From Psychrobacter jeotgali (GTDB lineage: Bacteria; Pseudomonadota; Gammaproteobacteria; Pseudomonadales; Moraxellaceae), in the NCBI RefSeq assembly GCF_904846315.1, contig NZ_CAJHAF010000001.1, forward strand, positions 2,542,001-2,606,000: 64,000 bases of DNA. Direction: 5' to 3'. Below the pieces are notes generated by a model. That model had not been told where the DNA came from, made no database searches, and saw nothing but the letters and a program-made list of their open reading frames with translations. Shown in pieces: positions 35,254-43,334 of the stretch; the first letter of the stretch is position 1; each line of letters begins with the position of its first letter. The translations under genes were made by a program, and so were the position numbers.

Positions 35254-37800
35254 ATGATTGATACGGATATGAGTAGCACTGATACCTTAACGTCATCACA
35301 GAGCCAAACGAAAGTTCAGGCTTTAGATGCAACCACACACGCGAATATTCACGATAAACTTGCTCGCGCGCTTGGCATTAAGACTGCTCAAGTTAACGCG
35401 TTTGTCAAACTGTACGATGAAGGAGCAACGGTTCCGTTTATTGCCCGTTATCGTAAAGAAAAGACCCAAAGTCTTGATGACGCCCAGTTGCGTGCGCTAG
35501 AAAAGTCGCTCAACTATGAGCGCGATATGGCTGCACGCCGACTCAAGATTACTGAGCTGCTAAGTACGCAAGGCAATCTAACTGACGAGCTTCAGACCCG
35601 TATCAATAATGCGACGTCTAAGCTTGAGCTTGAAGACATCTATTTGCCTTATCGCCCGCGCCGCCGTTCACCGGCAGCTAAAGCCCGTGCTGCAGGTTTG
35701 GATAGCGCTGCGCAGGCAGTATTGACGCAGGAGATTACGCCGACAGCGGCGCTAGCAGATTATCAAGCGCCTACAAGTATTACTGATGATAGCGGCAATG
35801 AAATCGAAGTCGACTTTAGCGATATTGAGAAGCAGCTGGCAGGTGTACAAGCTATTATCGTCGATGAGTGGACACAAGCACTAGGTCTGCTCGATAGTGT
35901 GCGTAATGGTTTTGCCAAGACTGCCAGTATCGTATCCACTGTCGCTAGTGACGAAAAACGTGAGGTCGGTGAGAAATTTAAAGATTATTTTGAGCATAGC
36001 GAGAGCTTAGCCCGTCTGCCCAATCATCGCCTGTTAGCTATGCTGCGTGGCCGCCAAGAAAATGTTCTGGGCCTAAAAATTGAAGGCGAAGATACGCCTT
36101 TTATCGAAAAAATTATTAATCAGTTTGATATTGATGCCAAAGCGCCTAGTGAGCGTCGTGAGTTCTTAACCGAAGCGGCGACTAGTCTATGGAAAGATAA
36201 ATGGCGTCCTCATATTGAACACCGTTTATTAACTGAAAAACGTTTGGCTGCCGAAGCGGATGCCATTGAGGTGTTTGCTAATAACTTGCAGCATCTATTG
36301 ATGGCGGCTCCCGCTGGGCGCAAAGTTATCTTAGGCGTTGATCCTGGCATTCGTCATGGAGTCAAAATGGCGATTATTGATGGCCAAGGTCATGTCATGC
36401 TGGATAAGGATGAGCAACCGGTCATCGCTACGGTCTACCCCTTTGCGCCTGACAATAAAATGGATGAGGCCAAAAGCATTATTGATGGCTTACTAAGCAC
36501 TTATGACGTAGATTTGGTAGCGATCGGTAATGGTACCGCCAGCCGCGAAACTGATGCGATGATAAAAGAGATCTTAGCTGCTAATGACCTCTTAAAAGCC
36601 AAAGCAGTTATCGTTAATGAATCTGGCGCTTCGGTTTATTCAGCCAGCGAGCTTGCTAGTGAAGAGCTTGCTAATTTAGATGTATCTGTACGCGGTGCCG
36701 TTTCTATTGCTCGCCGTTTACAAGATCCGCTATCAGAGCTGGTTAAGGTCGATCCCAAAGCTATTGGTGTTGGTCAGTATCAACATGATGTCAACCAAAA
36801 TCAGTTGGCTGATAGCCTTGACAAAGTCACCCAAGACAGCGTAAATGCCGTAGGTGTCGATGTGAATACGGCTAGCCCCGCTATCTTGGCACATATCGCT
36901 GGTCTGAATCGTAACGTTGCCCAGCAAATCGTGACTTATCGTAAAGAGCATGGAGCGTTTGATAGCCGTGAAGCGCTAAAGAATGTACCACGCTTAGGCG
37001 CAAAAACTTTTGAGCAAGCCGCAGGGTTTTTACGTATTCATGACGGTAGCAACCCGCTTGATGCTACGGGCGTACATCCAGAGAGCTATGCGCTAGTTGA
37101 TAATATACTTACGCAAACCGGTAAAGACTTAGCCGAATTGTTAGGTAATGACAGTGTCTTGAATACTATTGATACCGATGCGGTAGCGGCTAACGATGAT
37201 AATATCAGTGTCAAAGCTATTATCGACGAGCTGGCAAAACCTGCTCGTGATCCCCGTCCTGAGTTTAAAACGGCAAATTTCCGTGAAGATGTTAATAGCA
37301 TCAAAGACTTAGAAGAGGGCATGCAGCTTGAAGGTGTCGTTACTAATGTGACTGCTTTTGGCTGCTTTGTAGATGTCGGCGTGCATCAGGATGGTTTAGT
37401 GCACATCTCCCAAATGGCTAATGATTTTGTCGCTGATCCTATGAATCGGGTAAAACCGGGCGATATCATCTCTGTACGGGTTATCTCTATTGATGAGCAG
37501 CGTGGACGTATTGGCTTTAGTATGAAGCCTGAAGGGGAGAAGCCAGCACGTAGTAAGCCCGCTGTAGATAATGCTAACAGCGACAAGTCTACTGCTACGC
37601 GGGGTAATCAGCGTCCAGTAGCAGATAATAAGCGACAATCAAAGCCTCGTGGTAAGCGTCCTGACAGCGATAAAGCTGGCAAAAATACTACTAACAATCG
37701 TAGTAAAGCTTCAAAGTCTAACCAATCAGAGTCTCCAAGCAAGATGGGTACGCTGGGTGCGCTATTGCAAGAAGCTGGAGTGACCAAATCTAAAAAATGA
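35254..37800 (+). CDS. tex: Transcription accessory protein Tex (S1 RNA-binding)
   Basis: Nucleic-acid-binding protein of the Tex/Spt6 family. 848 residues, longer than the usual 770-785. Order of domains: helical N-terminal region (KTAQVNAFVKLYDEGATVPFIARYRKE), YqgF-like RNase H fold (ILGVDPGIRHGVKMAIID), helix-hairpin-helix (VNTASPAILAHIAGLN, FDSREALKNVPRLGAKTFEQAAGFLRI), and an S1 domain (LEGVVTNVTAFGCFVDVGVHQDG). A Lys/Ser/Asn-rich tail of about 85 residues follows. ATG at 35254 or 35269. A terminator follows at 37847. Confidence 0.93.
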   Translation: MIDTDMSSTDTLTSSQSQTKVQALDATTHANIHDKLARALGIKTAQVNAFVKLYDEGATVPFIARYRKEKTQSLDDAQLRALEKSLNYERDMAARRLKITELLSTQGNLTDELQTRINNATSKLELEDIYLPYRPRRRSPAAKARAAGLDSAAQAVLTQEITPTAALADYQAPTSITDDSGNEIEVDFSDIEKQLAGVQAIIVDEWTQALGLLDSVRNGFAKTASIVSTVASDEKREVGEKFKDYFEHSESLARLPNHRLLAMLRGRQENVLGLKIEGEDTPFIEKIINQFDIDAKAPSERREFLTEAATSLWKDKWRPHIEHRLLTEKRLAAEADAIEVFANNLQHLLMAAPAGRKVILGVDPGIRHGVKMAIIDGQGHVMLDKDEQPVIATVYPFAPDNKMDEAKSIIDGLLSTYDVDLVAIGNGTASRETDAMIKEILAANDLLKAKAVIVNESGASVYSASELASEELANLDVSVRGAVSIARRLQDPLSELVKVDPKAIGVGQYQHDVNQNQLADSLDKVTQDSVNAVGVDVNTASPAILAHIAGLNRNVAQQIVTYRKEHGAFDSREALKNVPRLGAKTFEQAAGFLRIHDGSNPLDATGVHPESYALVDNILTQTGKDLAELLGNDSVLNTIDTDAVAANDDNISVKAIIDELAKPARDPRPEFKTANFREDVNSIKDLEEGMQLEGVVTNVTAFGCFVDVGVHQDGLVHISQMANDFVADPMNRVKPGDIISVRVISIDEQRGRIGFSMKPEGEKPARSKPAVDNANSDKSTATRGNQRPVADNKRQSKPRGKRPDSDKAGKNTTNNRSKASKSNQSESPSKMGTLGALLQEAGVTKSKK

Positions 37801-37846
37801 TGGTCTAAAAATGGGCACTCTAAAAAATCATGATTTTACAAACATT

Positions 37847-37876
37847 AAAAAGGCAGCCTAATTAGGCTGCCTTTTT
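37847..37876. terminator. Terminator between tex and the 37.9-kb secreted gene
   Basis: A perfect 30-bp palindrome (arms 37847-37861 and 37862-37876, core AGGCAGCC/GGCTGCCT) with A/T tracts at both ends. It suits the convergent genes on either side. Confidence 0.8.
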
Positions 37877-37931
37877 AATAGCTTAGACTGTGCTATCTCT
37901 CTGTTTAGAATAGGTTCAGACTATAATACTC

Positions 37932-38387
37932 TTAGCGTGCAACCACACGGCGACTTTCATTCGCTTCAATTTCAGCTGGTTGAGTCGCTAGTAGTTCACC
38001 ACGATTGTCTTTCTTTTTCTCTTGTAGGGTAATAGGAGCCGCACTAGTACGCTCATCAGCAGGAGTGACACTGCCACTAGTAGCTTCACCGAGCAACATT
38101 GGCTGATAGTTTGCACTACTGTGCTGCTGGTTCAGCGTGATTGGAGCAGCAGTATTATCAATAGCCACATTTTCTTCTTCAGTTTCAGTCAGTTCAACCT
38201 CACCGGGCTGGGTCGCTAACAGCTCACCATCAGGACCCTCTACTTCAGCTTGTAGGGTGTTATCTACAGCAGCGCCGTTCATATCTGCTGGGGTGATATC
38301 GTCAGAGTTCGCTGGAGCAGCAACGACTAGGGTTGGGATAGCTAGAGCAGCGCCCATTAGCAGCGACAAAGAAACATTCTTTTTCAT
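37932..38387 (-). CDS. Secreted protein with internal repeats, function unknown
   Basis: 151 residues, not recognised. A signal peptide covers about 1-23 (MKKNVSLSLLMGAALAIPTL start, cleavage near VVA-APA). The mature part is acidic and duplicated: TPAD at 32-35 and 108-111, GELLATQP at 54-61 and 130-137, and AAPITL at 80-85 and 116-121. The blocks are in shuffled order, like short linear motifs, and no folded domain is apparent. No cysteines. GGAG ribosome binding site. It lies next to another exported unknown (38678) on the same strand. Likely periplasmic or surface-associated and disordered. Confidence 0.75.
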   Translation of the reverse strand: MKKNVSLSLLMGAALAIPTLVVAAPANSDDITPADMNGAAVDNTLQAEVEGPDGELLATQPGEVELTETEEENVAIDNTAAPITLNQQHSSANYQPMLLGEATSGSVTPADERTSAAPITLQEKKKDNRGELLATQPAEIEANESRRVVAR

Positions 38388-38484
38388 TAATTGACTCCTT
38401 AAAAGTTAATATTAATATTTTTCTATAATGATTAACGAAGCATGTTAAGAGTTAATAAAAACCTCGTAACATCTTAAGGTAAGA

Positions 38485-38510
38485 AAATACCAGCTATGAA
38501 GCTGGTATTT
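38485..38510 (-). terminator. Hairpin between the two secreted-protein genes
   Basis: AAATACCAGCT (38485-38495) pairs with AGCTGGTATTT (38500-38510) around a 4-base loop. T-rich DNA follows on the minus strand. It is about 170 bp past the stop of the upstream 277-residue gene. Confidence 0.6.
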
Positions 38511-38677
38511 CAGTAGTAAACTAATTAACAATCTAACAGCTTGATGTTTTTACGTAGAGTTATGCAACTGTAAAACGCAGGATTTTACGCCCTACGATTT
38601 GAGCTATCCATTTGTATTTCATTACATAATCGTACTGATTAGACTTATTATCTATACTTATATCTATACTTATCAGA

Positions 38678-39511
38678 TTACTCAACGATTACATATCTAC
38701 CTGTGTTTGGATCAACTAGACGCTGCTGAGGTTGAGTATTGTCAGGAACACGAATAACAGGAATCGTTTCATCAAACTGGGTATTATCTATAATTTCAGC
38801 ATCAGCTTCTTGGCCAACAACTACTGCTCGATTACGACCTTCGATAGCAATGGCATCATTACCACCTGCAGTATCGACACGACGCACTTGGTCTTGCGGC
38901 GCTACAATAACTTCTTTCACCCGATATTTAGCAGGACGGATGACTCGAGTAGTTTGCACTACTACTGGCTCTACCACGCGCTCTTCAGCAATAGCGACCT
39001 CAGCTTCAGGCGCTTTGGCTTCACTAATCACCGGCGTCGGGAAGCTATCACCAAAATGGTTATCACACTGCTGCATAGTTAGGCGTACCGGATTGCCATT
39101 ACCGTCCATATAGACGTTTACTGGCATATCTGCTGCAAAGGGTACATATTTGCCTACTAAAGCTCCAGAAACACCATAACGCCCATCTGATTGGCCAACT
39201 CCTAGATCACACGCACCAGCTTCATAATCTGAGGTGCGTAGATTCTGGCTATTCACTACACTTTGAGGAATCATAACTTCAGAAAGGCGCATTTTTTTTA
39301 CGCTTGCTTCACCAGCACGGCGCTTTGGATTCTGATAGGTATAAGGAGTATAAAACTTGGCTGAGCCATCTTTTACGGCTGCTACACATTCATCATAACT
39401 GTCATAGCCTACGTTACCATGGCTATCAGTGATTACAGCTGCGTTAGCAGAGGTTGCAAACATAGCTATACCTGAAGTTAGCATAGCGGCGGTCAATACA
39501 TTGAATTTCAT
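38678..39511 (-). CDS. Exported protein of unknown function, two-cysteine pairs
   Basis: 277 residues. Signal peptide about 1-24 ending SANA. The mature N-terminal half has SYDECVAAVKDGSAKFYTP, GACDLGVGQSDGRYGV and MQQCDNHFG, with three widely spaced cysteines, and a KYVPFAADMPVNVYMDGNG strand region suggesting a beta-rich domain. The C-terminal third is rich in Val, Glu and Arg (VVEPVVVQTTRVIRPAKYRV) and probably flexible. I recognise no named family. It may be confined to Psychrobacter and relatives. The small upstream ribosome binding site GAGGAA supports the start. Confidence 0.75.
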   Translation of the reverse strand: MKFNVLTAAMLTSGIAMFATSANAAVITDSHGNVGYDSYDECVAAVKDGSAKFYTPYTYQNPKRRAGEASVKKMRLSEVMIPQSVVNSQNLRTSDYEAGACDLGVGQSDGRYGVSGALVGKYVPFAADMPVNVYMDGNGNPVRLTMQQCDNHFGDSFPTPVISEAKAPEAEVAIAEERVVEPVVVQTTRVIRPAKYRVKEVIVAPQDQVRRVDTAGGNDAIAIEGRNRAVVVGQEADAEIIDNTQFDETIPVIRVPDNTQPQQRLVDPNTGRYVIVE

Positions 39512-40092
39512 AATTTATTCCTCTCAATAGTTATAGTTAGTCTTAAATATTCAACTAGAACACCATCAATTTGAGAATATCAAGTGTGCTTCTTCGGGTA
39601 GTCGTTAACTTTCCATCTGTAGTTTCATCTTATTAAAGCCAAGTTTTTATTAACTTTGATTCAGCTGTTATTGAACTCAACTAGCACTTATCGAGCTCAA
39701 TTAACCATGAAATTATCAATGCGACCACTCAAATGATGTCAATATTAATGTTACGCATTCAATGTTACGACAGTCACTTTATGATGGCTGTTTCATTGCG
39801 CTAATAATGTGTAGCGTAATGTGTTGAAAAGCAGAAAAGGGGCAACATCGTTCACTAAAGCCGTACGTTGTTAGCATCCGTTAACATTATTTCAGAATGA
39901 AAAGTAGCAGCGGATAATGAGATTATGGAAAGTAGAGTGCCCATAGCTATTGTTCATAAAGCTATTAAAAGATATAAGGCAGGACAAAAAAACCGCACTC
40001 TATTCAATAGAGTGCGGTCATTATTATAATGAATCCTTAGATGGATTTACTCACCGATTTTTAATAACGCTGTTATAAAACCTTGAGCGCTG
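39512..40092. other. Intergenic region, no gene seen
   Basis: About 580 bp of AT-rich DNA between two minus-strand genes. Apart from the terminator at 39985-40018, only weak imperfect inverted repeats were found (for example around 39773 and 39795). It presumably holds the promoter for the 277-residue gene. Confidence 0.5.
39985..40018 (-). terminator. Terminator of the saccharopine-dehydrogenase-like gene
   Basis: ACCGCACTCTATT (39992-40004) pairs with AATAGAGTGCGGT (40006-40018); a run of seven A on the plus strand to the left becomes a U-tract on the minus-strand transcript. Confidence 0.8.
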
Positions 40093-41406
40093 CTACTTAT
40101 CTAACGTTGTAAATTCAATACCAGAATGCGCTTCGAGGCGAGTTATCAAGCTGTCACCCATAGCAGAGGCTGGGGTCCAAAATCCGCCTGCAACATCATC
40201 CTTACTGATATCTTGTGCTAGACACAAGGCTGATTGCGCTAACATACGAGAGGTGCTGCCATAACCGGGGTCTTTATCGCCTGTAACTTTGGTGCTAATG
40301 CTATTACCGTCAGCCGTTTCACCAAAGAAGCGGATATCAAAGAAGCCATTCTCTTGCTCGGATTTAGAAGGGCCATCACCCGCTTTCGTTAAGACGTGTT
40401 TGGATAAAAACTCACGACTGGTCTTAAAGGTCATGGCAGTAGCAAAGCCTAATAGACCGACGCTCATGCCATAACTCATCAGTTGGCCTTTAACACCATC
40501 TTTCATCCACATCGCTTCATCATATTTAAAGTCGCGACCATAATCATAATCCAGTAGCTGGTTAGTGCGATGAACGATACGAGTGTTGATACTAGCCATT
40601 ACAAAGGGAGCCAGCCAGCGATCATGCTTATCGTCATATATAGGCTTACTGACATTGTCTTGGCGCACGTTTGGAGAGTTACTATCATCATTTAGCAAAT
40701 AAGGGTTCGCTACTTGCTTGCGACGAGACTTGTCTTTGCCGACTTCTTCAAATATAGTCGCCATCGAGGCGATAGTACCGCCTGACAACCCGCCTTTTGC
40801 TGCCTTTACGCGCATGTGGATGACTTCGCAGGCTTCATCGAATTGGGACTCGGCTTGTTGCTGAGTAAAGTACACTCCCAAATCTGAAGGAATAGAGTCA
40901 AAACCACAAGAATTGACGATACGTGCACCAGTTTTCTGTGCATTATCTTGATATTTATCCATCATATCTTTGATAAATATAGCTTCACCAGTCAAATCGA
41001 CGTAATCAGTACCATGGTCAGTACAGGACTTGATAAGCGGTTCGCCATACTTAAGATAAGGGCCTACAGTTGAGATAATAACTTGAGTTTGCTGGGTCAT
41101 CTCATCAAGACTGGCAGGATCATTACTGTTAGCAATAATGATATCTACCTTTTCATCATTAGTCTCGCCAAGCTCGGATTGTAGTTTTTTGAGCTTGTCT
41201 TCATCACGACCTGCTATCGCCCAATGAGTATCTTGGGTATCTTCTTCGGCTAAAAATTTGTTTAAATAATGAGCGGTAATTTGCCCAACAAAACTGGTAG
41301 CGCCGTAGAGGACGACAGCGTAAGGACGTTTTTTATTGTCATTATCGTCAACCTGTTTAGACAGATTAGTCTCACTTGTCGATGTGGTGTTATCCGTATT
41401 ATTCAT
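40093..41406 (-). CDS. Saccharopine dehydrogenase-like / trans-acting enoyl reductase family oxidoreductase
   Basis: 437 residues. An N-terminal Ser/Thr/Asn-rich tail of about 25 residues precedes a Rossmann domain (VVLYGATSFVGQITAHYL, WAIAGRDEDKLKKL). Next come VIISTVGPYLKYGEPLIKSC and DLTGEAIFIKDMMDKY, typical of the saccharopine-dehydrogenase-like family that includes mycobacterial trans-acting enoyl reductases. NSCGFDSIPSDLGVYF is a further family block. The C-terminal half has a possible membrane-associated segment (GMSVGLLGFATAMTF). Not a lysine-pathway enzyme by context; the substrate is unknown, perhaps lipid. Followed by a good terminator. Confidence 0.8.
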   Translation of the reverse strand: MNNTDNTTSTSETNLSKQVDDNDNKKRPYAVVLYGATSFVGQITAHYLNKFLAEEDTQDTHWAIAGRDEDKLKKLQSELGETNDEKVDIIIANSNDPASLDEMTQQTQVIISTVGPYLKYGEPLIKSCTDHGTDYVDLTGEAIFIKDMMDKYQDNAQKTGARIVNSCGFDSIPSDLGVYFTQQQAESQFDEACEVIHMRVKAAKGGLSGGTIASMATIFEEVGKDKSRRKQVANPYLLNDDSNSPNVRQDNVSKPIYDDKHDRWLAPFVMASINTRIVHRTNQLLDYDYGRDFKYDEAMWMKDGVKGQLMSYGMSVGLLGFATAMTFKTSREFLSKHVLTKAGDGPSKSEQENGFFDIRFFGETADGNSISTKVTGDKDPGYGSTSRMLAQSALCLAQDISKDDVAGGFWTPASAMGDSLITRLEAHSGIEFTTLDK

Positions 41407-42046
41407 ATAAATTTTCCTTAGTGTTTTTCTTTAGTATTGAGGGCTTGAGTAGTTAGAGCTGCGCCCAGTTTATAATGCTTACAATGGATAAAGGGTATAA
41501 AGAGGTGAATAGTTATGACTGCAGAACGGTAAAGAACGACCATGACCTATCAGTATAATCATTTGTACTTAAATAGCGTATTAAAATTCGTTACTTAAAA
41601 GTCTTATTCAAAAGAGCAGTTGTAAATGGATAGTGGTACTTCAGTGGTATAAAGCCAATAGTAAAGGTTTTAGCGGAAAGCGGATAAATATCTGAGCACA
41701 ACTAGCTAAAAAAGCCAAGTCTAAATTATATTAATCATCAAATACGTTACAAATCAGTCGATAATATGACATATGTTACAAAATGTGGGATGAAGATTAC
41801 CAAAGTGAACGTTATTTACCTAAATTTTATTGTTAATCTAAGGCCATAAGCTTGAGTAGTAATGCTTAAGTGGTATTATTTTTAAGTAATACTTTCTATC
41901 AGCATTAAATATCAAGGTTTATAAAAAAGAAAATAAACGAGTAGGCAGTTGATTGAGATACTACAGCTTTTTGCTAAAAAAGCTTCGTAGAAATTAATGA
42001 ACTCAATAAGGCCAATGAGTGTTTTAATACTTTAAGGAGAATAATT
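41407..42046. other. Intergenic region, no gene seen
   Basis: About 640 bp between the divergent oxidoreductase gene and the small membrane protein gene. AT-rich, with stop codons in all frames and no clear repeat, promoter or RNA structure that I could defend. Confidence 0.5.
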
Positions 42047-42202
42047 ATGTTTCGCTGGGCTATTATTTTTGCAGTTATCGCACTGTTAGCAAGTTTACTG
42101 GGTTTTGGCGGTGTTGCAGGTTTATCCTCTAACCTAGCCTATATCTTCCTAGTAGTTGCTGTTATTTTATTCATTGTGGCTTTTGTTGGCCGCAAGATGT
42201 AA
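42047..42202 (+). CDS. Small YtjA-family (DUF1328/UPF0391) membrane protein
   Basis: A 51-residue protein starting [20 protein letters not shown] and ending AFVGRKM. Two hydrophobic helices (about 4-24 and 31-47) are separated by a GGVAGLSSN turn, matching the DUF1328 family exactly in size. TAAGGAG lies 7 bases before the ATG, an excellent ribosome binding site. These proteins are often stress-induced in other bacteria; function unknown. A strong terminator follows, so it is a single-gene unit. Confidence 0.88.
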   Translation: MFRWAIIFAVIALLASLLGFGGVAGLSSNLAYIFLVVAVILFIVAFVGRKM

Positions 42203-42238
42203 TTAAAGCAGATAAATTAGTTATCTGAATAGTTATTC

Positions 42239-42268
42239 AAAAAAACGTCCTCAATGAGGACGTTTTTT
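42239..42268 (+). terminator. Terminator of the small membrane protein gene
   Basis: AAAAAACGTCCT and AGGACGTTTTTT form the stem around a short CAATG loop, ending in a T-tract; 37 bp after the stop. Confidence 0.85.
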
Positions 42269-42275
42269 ACTATAG

Positions 42276-42338
42276 TCTAATTCAACACAGAATAAGTCTA
42301 ATTCAATCCAGAGTAAGTTTGATTCAATATAGATAATC
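42276..42338. repeat. Three 21-base tandem repeats beside phhB
   Basis: Three consecutive 21-base units (42276-42296, 42297-42317, 42318-42338) share the pattern TCTAATTCAAxxCAGAxTAAG; the first two differ at 3 positions, the third has diverged further. They end 2 bp from the phhB stop codon. Confidence 0.75.
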
Positions 42339-42340
42339 TA

Positions 42341-42634
42341 TCATAGGCGTTTAGGCTGGATAATATGTTCCATACGTTTAGCGAGACGAATATCTAAGCT
42401 ACTAATGCCGCCAGTATCTTCGTTGGTTAAGCGCACCTCTACCACATTATAAAAGTTACGCCACTCGGGATGATGCTCAAGTGCTTCAGCGTAAAAAGCA
42501 GCCTGATTCATAAAGCTCATGGCTTCAATAAAATCACTAAAATGATAGGTTTTAACGATACTATTACCATCACGATGCCAGCCAGCTAAATCCTGTAGTT
42601 GTAAATCAATTTGTTTGTCAGATAAACTACTCAT
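42341..42634 (-). CDS. phhB: Pterin-4a-carbinolamine dehydratase
   Basis: Dehydrates 4a-hydroxytetrahydrobiopterin, regenerating the pterin cofactor of phenylalanine hydroxylase. 97 residues, standard size. It has [26 protein letters not shown] and the active-site [19 protein letters not shown] with the two catalytic histidines. The hydroxylase PhhA is not in the window, so the partner is not shown. A GAGGATA site precedes the ATG. Confidence 0.92.
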   Translation of the reverse strand: MSSLSDKQIDLQLQDLAGWHRDGNSIVKTYHFSDFIEAMSFMNQAAFYAEALEHHPEWRNFYNVVEVRLTNEDTGGISSLDIRLAKRMEHIIQPKRL

Positions 42635-42691
42635 AAAAATATCCTCAATTATGATAGAAAAGTCAGTTGACGCTTCAAGTAATACTTGCGA

Positions 42692-42982
42692 CTAGACTAA
42701 ATCCTTATATTCAGGATTTTTGTCAATATAAGTGGCTACAAATGAGCACTGCGGCACTACCTTTTTATCGTTTTCGCGCGCATAGTCCAAAGCATGTTTG
42801 ACCAGTGCTGAGCCGATACCCCGACCTCCTAGCTCTTGAGGAACGATAGTGTGATCATAAACCAGAGTATCGCCGCGCTGTTGGTAACTGATAAAACCAG
42901 TATGATCATTAACAGTGGTTTCGAAACGTTGAGCTTGGGTATTATGAGTAATATTTATATCTTGTTTTGAGTTCTGATTCAT
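42692..42982 (-). CDS. Small GNAT-family N-acetyltransferase (YjdJ type)
   Basis: 96-residue mini-GNAT of the Acetyltransf_CG type. It shows TGFISYQQRGDTLVYDHTIV, then the acetyl-CoA loop QELGGRGIGSALVKHALDYA, and ends with CSFVATYIDKNPEYKDL, which is diagnostic for this short family. The substrate is unknown. AGGAGC ribosome binding site. It has the same orientation as phhB, 57 bp upstream. Confidence 0.85.
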   Translation of the reverse strand: MNQNSKQDINITHNTQAQRFETTVNDHTGFISYQQRGDTLVYDHTIVPQELGGRGIGSALVKHALDYARENDKKVVPQCSFVATYIDKNPEYKDLV

Positions 42983-43334
42983 GGAGAGCTCCTTTTATTA
43001 ATAATAATTATTATATAGGGTGTACTACTAATACTATATTACCTGAAAGTAAAATTATATCTATTGTTTATAAAGAGCGCAGACTATTGCTGTAAGAAAA
43101 TCTGTTTAAAATTAAGATTATGACAAAAATGCGCTTACTTTGTGCCTAAAGGTGTAAAACCAGTCTGAAAGCGCCTTGCTAGCTTGCAGGGTCTGCCCCA
43201 CAATGCGATAATAGTGAACAATTTATACCCTTATTTTGGGCAGGGTGAGGAGGTTGCTGAACTACTTTTAAAGTAGCGTAGTTGTACGCACATTCTCTAT
43301 CACTGACCCTTTTATGTAGTCCATCGGAGTGTTA
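42983..43334. other. Spacer between mini-GNAT and ettA
   Basis: About 350 bp with no gene. It holds a GC-rich hairpin possibility (CTGCCC at 43193 with GGGCAG at 43238) and a short symmetric CTACTT/AAGTAG at 43262-43276. Neither has a T-run. It presumably contains the ettA promoter and leader. Confidence 0.4.

Noticed and set aside
35147..35338. 63-codon minus-strand frame near the tex start
   Set aside because: Overlaps the tex promoter and 5' end in antisense. No ribosome binding site or homology.
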